Position numbers and translations under genes: made by a program. The notes beneath the pieces were generated by a model that worked only from the letters and a program-made list of their open reading frames with translations, was not told the origin of the DNA and did no database searches. Positions 60,115 to 64,000 of a stretch of 64,000 nucleotides of DNA are shown here, piece after piece. Within the stretch, counting starts at the first letter, position 1; each line of letters begins with the position of its first letter. This DNA is from Rhizobium sophorae (GTDB taxonomy: Bacteria > Pseudomonadota > Alphaproteobacteria > Rhizobiales > Rhizobiaceae), in contig NZ_JABFCN010000045.1 of the NCBI RefSeq assembly GCF_013087515.1, positions 244,434 through 308,433 of the forward strand, read 5' to 3'.

Positions 60115-60369
60115 ATGCTTGTCCATAATTGGCGCGAGGTGCTGAAACGCGCCTGGAGCGTGCGCCTCATGGTGCTCGCTCTGCTCTTCATCATCATCGA
60201 GCCGATCTACACCTCCGTGGCCGCCACCTGGGTTGCGAAGAACATCTACATCCAACTCGGAATGTCGGCGCTCACCGGCCTTTTCGCCGTCTCTGCGATC
60301 ATCGCCCGCATCTTCGTCCAGCAAAAAGCTTCAGGAGACCTGAATGGCAAGCCGCCTCAAGAAGGGTAG
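60115..60369 (+). CDS. Phage holin-like small membrane protein
   Basis: An 84-residue protein with two hydrophobic segments (LMVLALLFIIIEPIYTSVAA and LGMSALTGLFAVSAIIARIF), a charged N-terminus (NWREVLKRAWSVR) and a short hydrophilic tail. This is the build of the holin or DUF7940-type proteins encoded just before endolysins in rhizobial prophages. It overlaps the endolysin start by 26 bp. Confidence 0.7.
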   Translation: MLVHNWREVLKRAWSVRLMVLALLFIIIEPIYTSVAATWVAKNIYIQLGMSALTGLFAVSAIIARIFVQQKASGDLNGKPPQEG

Positions 60370-60785
60370 CGCGATCGCTGCCGCATGCATCGCTGTCGTC
60401 AGCACCTTCGAAGGGCTGCGAACCGTCGCCTACCGCGACCCGCGGCATTCCGACGGTCTGCTTCGGCGAGACGCGCGGCGTGAAGATGGGCGACAGATTC
60501 ACCATTGCTCAATGCAAGGACATGCTGGGGGATGGCCTGAAGGAGTTCGAGATCGGCATGCGTGCCTGCATGAAGCAGCCGGATCAAGTGCCGGCCGGCG
60601 CATATGTCGCTTTCCTGTCCTTCACCTATAACGTCGGCACCGGCGCCTTCTGCAAATCCACACTGACCCGCAAGCTGAACTCTGGCGATGTCGTCGGGGC
60701 CTGCAACGAGCTGCCGAAATGGGATCGCGCCGCCGGCATCCGCCTTCCTGGTCTGACGAAGAGGCGCACCGCTGAAAAGATGTAG
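60344..60785 (+). pseudogene. Frameshifted phage endolysin (T4-type lysozyme, GH24)
   Basis: ATG at 60344 has CAGGAG six bases upstream. The first frame gives a signal-anchor and the start of the fold (AAACIAVVSTFEGLRTVAYR), then breaks near 60440. The second frame continues IPTVCFGETRGVKMGDRFTI and FLSFTYNVGTGAFCKSTLTR, ending GLTKRRTAEKM. Comparison with the usual YRDPVGIPT sequence suggests a 2-bp deletion. The 3' end is also truncated at about 60780, where an acyltransferase fragment begins on the other strand. Not functional as it stands. Confidence 0.82.
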
Positions 60786-61222
60786 AACTGCTCTTCAACG
60801 GCCAAGCTCCAAGTATGAAGCAACGGTTTTAGAGCGGCGGCGGCATCGAAATAGCCGGCTTGCTTCCAGAAAACGAGGTTGGATACGAAAAGTGATACGC
60901 CGATCAGACCTTCAGCAAAACCTTTCATGTCCATCGGAAGAAGTGAAAGCCAAGCAAATGGAATGCTCGCTGCCATGACCAAGAACAGGGCCGGCAGGAT
61001 CCGTCGTGCCCTGCGCTCGTAGAACTTCGTGAACGAAAAAGTGCCGTGAACGAGATCAGGATACATTATCGACGTGATCAGATACCCACTGATAACGAAG
61101 AAAACGTCGACCCCTGCAAAGCCACCGTGAAAAGGACCGATTCCTCCATGGAAAAGCACTACCGGCAAGACGGCAACTGCCCGTAGGCCATCGATCTCCG
61201 GACGATAGTTCCTCTTGCTCAT
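60776..61222 (-). pseudogene. N-terminal fragment of an OafA/YrhL-type acyltransferase
   Basis: Acyltransferase family 3 start: YRPEIDGLRAVAVLPVVLFH, GFAGVDVFFVISGYLITS, FYERRARRILPAL and LLHTWSLAVEEQFYIF. About 150 of the expected 350-650 residues are present. Homology stops at the phage endolysin junction near 60776, after which the open frame runs antisense to the endolysin as far as 60626. Such enzymes O-acetylate surface polysaccharides. ATG at 61222 is the family start; a frame to 61249 is open. Confidence 0.85.
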
Positions 61223-61607
61223 TTGATACTCTTGGAGAAACACAGTCATCTGCTACTGGGTGCTCTCTCACCGTGTTGAAATGAAAAAGTCAACCTGTCG
61301 AAACGAATATAATTGCGGTACCTAAATTGTTAGGCGCACCAATCTGCCGGGGTCCGGGCCACCGTTGGCGGCCGCGCCGATGTTCTCGTTATGTTCTGGT
61401 CACGACAGATGAGTCGATAGTCATTCTAGGCAAGTTCCTTTTTAAGGCTGTGCTGATGTCATGGCCGGATGAAAAAAGCCGCCGCGCAAGCTCCGCAGCC
61501 GCTGCTCGGTGACGCTGACGCACCGCTTCGCACATGCGTCTTACAAGGGGCTGCGAGAGGCTCAGGACCACGCAGCGGTTTATGAGATAGAGTAGGACCT
61601 CGCCACT
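61223..61607. other. Gene-free stretch in the accessory region
   Basis: About 385 bp. Only short frames without ribosome-binding sites or recognisable composition are seen. No transposase remnant or RNA gene is visible. It may hold the promoter of the acyltransferase fragment. Confidence 0.4.
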
Positions 61608-61745
61608 CTAGAACTCGAACGTGTCCGGCTTGTAAGCGCGACGAAACTCTGCGTCCCACGGATCGAAAAATTTCTCGCCCTTTGGAAGCGGTGGCTTGGT
61701 TTGCCGCTCGTCTTGGTCTCTGTTTTGGTCTTTCGAATCGTTCAT
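61608..61745 (-). CDS. Small hypothetical protein, 45 residues
   Basis: ATG at 61745 is preceded by AAGGTG at good spacing. The product is hydrophilic: MNDSKDQNRDQDERQTKPPL, then PKGEKFFDPWDAEFRRAYKP and DTFEF. Codon use looks coding, and the stop is followed by unrelated sequence. It may be a small phage-type gene in the same direction as the genes at 61912-62589. Family unknown. Confidence 0.5.
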   Translation of the reverse strand: MNDSKDQNRDQDERQTKPPLPKGEKFFDPWDAEFRRAYKPDTFEF

Positions 61746-61911
61746 AGTCACCTTCTACCGAGGTGAGGCGGATGCGTCGACCGTATTCCGAAACACGAAT
61801 CTGCGGCTTTGGATAAAATGTGTGATGGGCGGAATGCCGCAGGAGCGCTGAACGAACCCGCGTTCATCAACATTGTCGAGAAGCTGGGTTGTTCCAAGCC
61901 TCTGCCGCCCG

Positions 61912-62100
61912 TCATGTCTGGTGTTCACGTTGCCTGGCCGCGTCGCTGAGAAATGGTTGCGTTTTGCTCGTGGCGGTTGCTCTGCATTTTGGACAGAAAA
62001 TCTGCGTTGATGCGAGATCATGAAGAACCGTCGGCTTGACACCGCAGCATCTATTCAGTTGCGGAGTGGTGTCGTCGATCCTCGTCGGTCGCCATCGCAT
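61912..62100 (-). CDS. Small putative zinc-ribbon protein
   Basis: A 62-residue product from ATG at 62100, four bases after the stop of the nuclease-like gene (TAAACTG then ATG). Cysteine pairs occur as LNRCCGVKPTVLHD and QIFCPKCRATATS, a pattern fitting a small zinc ribbon. The coupling to the upstream gene supports a real product. Phage-type small protein by context; function unknown. Confidence 0.45.
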   Translation of the reverse strand: MRWRPTRIDDTTPQLNRCCGVKPTVLHDLASTQIFCPKCRATATSKTQPFLSDAARQREHQT

Positions 62101-62104
62101 CAGT

Positions 62105-62479
62105 TTAACCGCACCAGTCGTTGCGCTGGCGCGGGCTCCACGTGCAAGCGAAACCCTCGCGAAGGAGCTTATTCCCGATCTCTTCACCGTTCGTTCGATA
62201 GACGTTAACGAGATGTCGGTGCGATTGCGTACGGTCCACCGAGCCGCTGAACACGACGCGCAATCCCTTTTCAGCCAAAAGCTCTTTCAGCCTGCCCTTG
62301 GCGATCAGCGCCAGCTTCCGTTCCTTCATGCACTTCGCGTGCGATCCGATCTCCGGCGTATCGGTGCCCGAGGCGAACGGAACACCTTCTCCCAGCAGTA
62401 GCATATTCTGCCCATCGCATTTGATCGTGTCCCCGTCGACGGCCGTCAGTGACGCGCACAGGATCAAACCTGCAATCAT
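62105..62479 (-). CDS. Thermonuclease-like (SNase fold) protein
   Basis: A 124-residue protein with the start of the staphylococcal-nuclease fold. A short hydrophobic leader (MIAGLILCASLTAVDGDT) carries the VDGDTIKC calcium-site region, then FASGTDTPEIG and the basic RTQSHRHLVNVY stretch. The conserved catalytic Arg of RLLGVDTPE is replaced by the local FASG sequence, so activity is doubtful. Its ATG overlaps the stop codon of the preceding frame (ATGA). Such genes are common next to rhizobial prophage lysis genes. Confidence 0.65.
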   Translation of the reverse strand: MIAGLILCASLTAVDGDTIKCDGQNMLLLGEGVPFASGTDTPEIGSHAKCMKERKLALIAKGRLKELLAEKGLRVVFSGSVDRTQSHRHLVNVYRTNGEEIGNKLLREGFACTWSPRQRNDWCG

Positions 62480-62589
62480 TGCGTCTTTCCCTTATCCAAC
62501 TCTGCAGCCTGGAGTTTTCGTCTCAGCTCCTGCTCCTGTTCATATGACTTGTGCCGGAAGTGCTCCCAGCACCACCATCGAACAGGTAC
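62476..62589 (-). pseudogene. 3' remnant of a small gene upstream of the nuclease-like gene
   Basis: The C-terminal 37 codons read VPVRWWCWEHFRHKSYEQEQ then ELRRKLQAAELDKGKTQ, a tryptophan-rich segment followed by a charged coiled coil, ending in an ATGA overlap with the next gene. The 5' part is missing, cut where the IS66 tnpC fragment begins near 62590. It resembles the small membrane or spanin-like proteins of phage lysis cassettes in composition only. Confidence 0.45.
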
Positions 62590-62596
62590 CGCCTTC

Positions 62597-63135
62597 GATG
62601 ACGCCGTCTTCGTTTTTGAAGGCATATTTCGGCCGCCGAGTAACGATGACGCGGAACTTCGCCGGCACGACGTCCAATCGCTCCGAGACGTCTTCTCCGA
62701 TCAGCACCTTCTGCTTGCCAGCGTGTTCGGGCAGTTCATCTGGCTCGATCACCACTTCGATCCGTTCCAGATGAGGTGCAAAGCCCTTGCGCAGCCGGGG
62801 CGGACGTTTGCCATCGGGATGGTCGGCACCCTTGTTCACCTGGGCTCGGATTGCAGCGATGCGGGTCTCGATCTCCTCGAAGACAAAAGCCTGCTGCTCA
62901 TCATCGATGCTTGGAGAGCCGAGCTTTTCCGATCGCCGGCCGAAGCGGGCCCGATCGAAGGCTTTCAGGATCTGGGTCAGCGCTCGATGCGTTCATCGGC
63001 ATCGGCGTTTCTGGCCTTCAAATCTGCGACCTCGCTCTCGAGAGCATCGGTGCGCGCTATCTTCTCGGCCATGGCAAGGACCATGGTTTTCAGGGTCTCT
63101 ACATCATCTGGGAGCTGTAGATCGGGCGGCGTCAT
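62597..63135 (-). pseudogene. tnpC: Truncated, frameshifted IS66 tnpC
   Basis: ATG at 63135 opens a TnpC N-terminus (ETLKTMVLAMAEKIARTDAL, a coiled coil). The frame breaks at about 62980, where one base is missing (GAGCGCTGA for GAGCGCCTGA), then resumes as AFDRARFGRRSEKL and IEVVIEPDELPEHAGKQKVL. Homology stops at NEDGVI near 62597, and the whole DDE core is absent. Belongs to a second, different IS66 element. Confidence 0.85.
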
Positions 63136-63208
63136 GAGGCCTACCAGAGCATATTTTGCTCCGGTTTTCCTGCCCTTTCAGGCGGTTGATTCACTTCGCC
63201 GCAGGCAT

Positions 63209-63553
63209 TTACCCAACAATCTCAGGCGGCTTCACCGCCACAGAGCGGACCCGTTTCCAGTCCATGCCGTCAACGAGCGCCATAAGCTGAGCATGATTGA
63301 GCAGCACCCGGTTGTGGCCGATCCGCGGCCAGCAGAACTGCGCCTTCTCTAGCCGCTTGGAATAGAGGCAGACCCCTGACCCATCCCACCAGACTATCTT
63401 GACCCGGTCTGCGCGCTTCGCCCGGAAGACATAAAGCGAGCCGTTGAACGGATCACTGCCGGCATCGCGCACCAGCGACAGCAAACTGTCCGGCCCTTTG
63501 CGGAAGTCGATGGGATGGCTGGCGAGGAAGACCTTTACACCCGCGGGGATCAT
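63209..63553 (-). CDS. tnpB: IS66 accessory protein TnpB (second element)
   Basis: A 114-residue IS66 Orf2 protein, intact: VFLASHPIDFRKGPDSLLSL, NGSLYVFRAKRADRVKIVWW and GVCLYSKRLEKAQFCWP. Overlaps the tnpA stop by four bases (ATGA). Confidence 0.93.
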   Translation of the reverse strand: MIPAGVKVFLASHPIDFRKGPDSLLSLVRDAGSDPFNGSLYVFRAKRADRVKIVWWDGSGVCLYSKRLEKAQFCWPRIGHNRVLLNHAQLMALVDGMDWKRVRSVAVKPPEIVG

Positions 63554-63936
63554 GCTGAGCGAACCGCCCGGATCACGCGCTGCAGATGCGCCTCGTCGAC
63601 ATGCCGGCCCACCCGCACGACGATATTGCCAATCATGATCTCCACGATGGGGTCGGGGTCGGATACAACGCTCTGCGGATCCATTGTCGCTGCGGCTTGC
63701 CCAGGCTCATCACTTCCCAGGAATTCTCTGCGCCAGCGATAGAGCTGAGACGGAAGTATCCCGATTTGCCGCGCAATTGCAGAGACGTTCATACCCGGCT
63801 GACAGGCTTGCTCGACCGCTGTGGCCTTGAACTCATCAGACCAGAACCGCCGCAACTGTCGCGGCGAGCCGTCAAGGCGCTCGGGCACCGCCTCGATCAT
63901 CCGCATCAATCCAAGGCTAGCCGCAGGTCTAGACAT
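63550..63936 (-). CDS. tnpA: IS66 protein TnpA (second element)
   Basis: A 128-residue HTH protein, intact: RRFWSDEFKATAVEQACQPG, then VSAIARQIGILPSQLYRWRR, and the C-terminal MIGNIVVRVGRHVDEAHLQR. AGGA lies close before ATG at 63936. The remaining 64 bp of the window hold no gene. Confidence 0.92.
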   Translation of the reverse strand: MSRPAASLGLMRMIEAVPERLDGSPRQLRRFWSDEFKATAVEQACQPGMNVSAIARQIGILPSQLYRWRREFLGSDEPGQAAATMDPQSVVSDPDPIVEIMIGNIVVRVGRHVDEAHLQRVIRAVRSA

Positions 63937-64000
63937 AGATCCTGACCTGCCACGGGTAATTTCCTCCAGATTGCATTAGAGTCCGGCCCATCAAAGGACG

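Larger units (their letters stand above)
62597..64000 (-). mobile_element. Partial IS66-family element, right part outside window
   Basis: tnpA, tnpB and a broken tnpC in IS66 order. The left end is not a terminal repeat but an abrupt junction to phage-type sequence near 62590-62597. The right end is not visible before the window edge. The proteins are clearly different from those of the intact element at 56357-59165, so this is a separate lineage. Confidence 0.85.

Noticed and set aside
61755..62042. 95-codon minus-strand frame
   Set aside because: It overlaps the better-supported zinc-ribbon frame, has no ribosome-binding site and no motif.
62036..62401. 121-codon plus-strand frame
   Set aside because: Antisense to the nuclease-like gene, which is coupled to its neighbours and has family motifs.

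Overview
The window reads as chromosomal DNA of a GC-rich alphaproteobacterium of the Rhizobium etli / R. leguminosarum group. This rests on several features seen together: a short-form hisG with hisZ and hisS, glcDEF, a plant-type glutamate-cysteine ligase gene, a gene matching the rhizobial lipid A oxidase lpxQ, DUF1127 and DUF305 genes, and short palindromic intergenic repeats of rhizobial type. The species is an inference.

The first 30 kb or so is housekeeping DNA. It opens inside groEL. Next come a GST and a DoxX gene, then the hisS-hisZ-hisG operon (minus strand) with a mobile palindromic repeat between hisS and hisZ. A small copper-type pair (a Met/His-rich secreted protein and a DUF305 protein) follows, then an aldo/keto reductase, a HAD hydrolase and tag. 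Envelope genes come next: two L,D-transpeptidases and lpxQ. The glycolate oxidase operon glcDEF has a divergent LysR gene. After it come a zinc-free quinone reductase-like gene, a divergent S-adenosylhomocysteinase paralogue with its own LysR, a Nudix hydrolase, a Pit phosphate transporter, rsmE and gshA.

From 30.7 to 38.2 kb lies a catabolic island for an inositol-like sugar. A LacI regulator and an IolE-like dehydratase point left. A sugar ABC transporter (binding protein, permease, ATPase), a TIM-barrel isomerase, an IdhA-like dehydrogenase and an HTH-only RpiR-like protein point right. The intergenic region holds two identical 16-bp palindromes 22 bp apart that look like the LacI-type operators.

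From 38.3 to 53.9 kb are regulators (LysR, TetR), MAPEG, an SDR, guaB, an MBL hydrolase, an MFS exporter, a VOC protein, an O-antigen ligase-like gene bracketed by two copies of the rlmE 3' end, rlmE, a Ppx/GppA phosphatase with a long basic N-terminal extension, and tRNA-Gln(CTG).

Right of the tRNA the DNA becomes a graveyard of mobile elements. It holds decayed IS630 and IS1380 transposases, a glycosyltransferase-like gene, and an intact 2,809-bp IS66 element with perfect 15-bp terminal repeats and an 8-bp target duplication (ACAACATC). That element cuts a SAM-methyltransferase gene in two. Further right are a prophage-type lysis cassette (lipoprotein, holin-like protein, frameshifted endolysin) fused to a truncated acyltransferase, small phage-type genes, and a second, damaged IS66 element running off the right edge. 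The O-antigen ligase, glycosyltransferase, methyltransferase and acyltransferase pieces suggest that surface-polysaccharide genes have been repeatedly gained and lost here.
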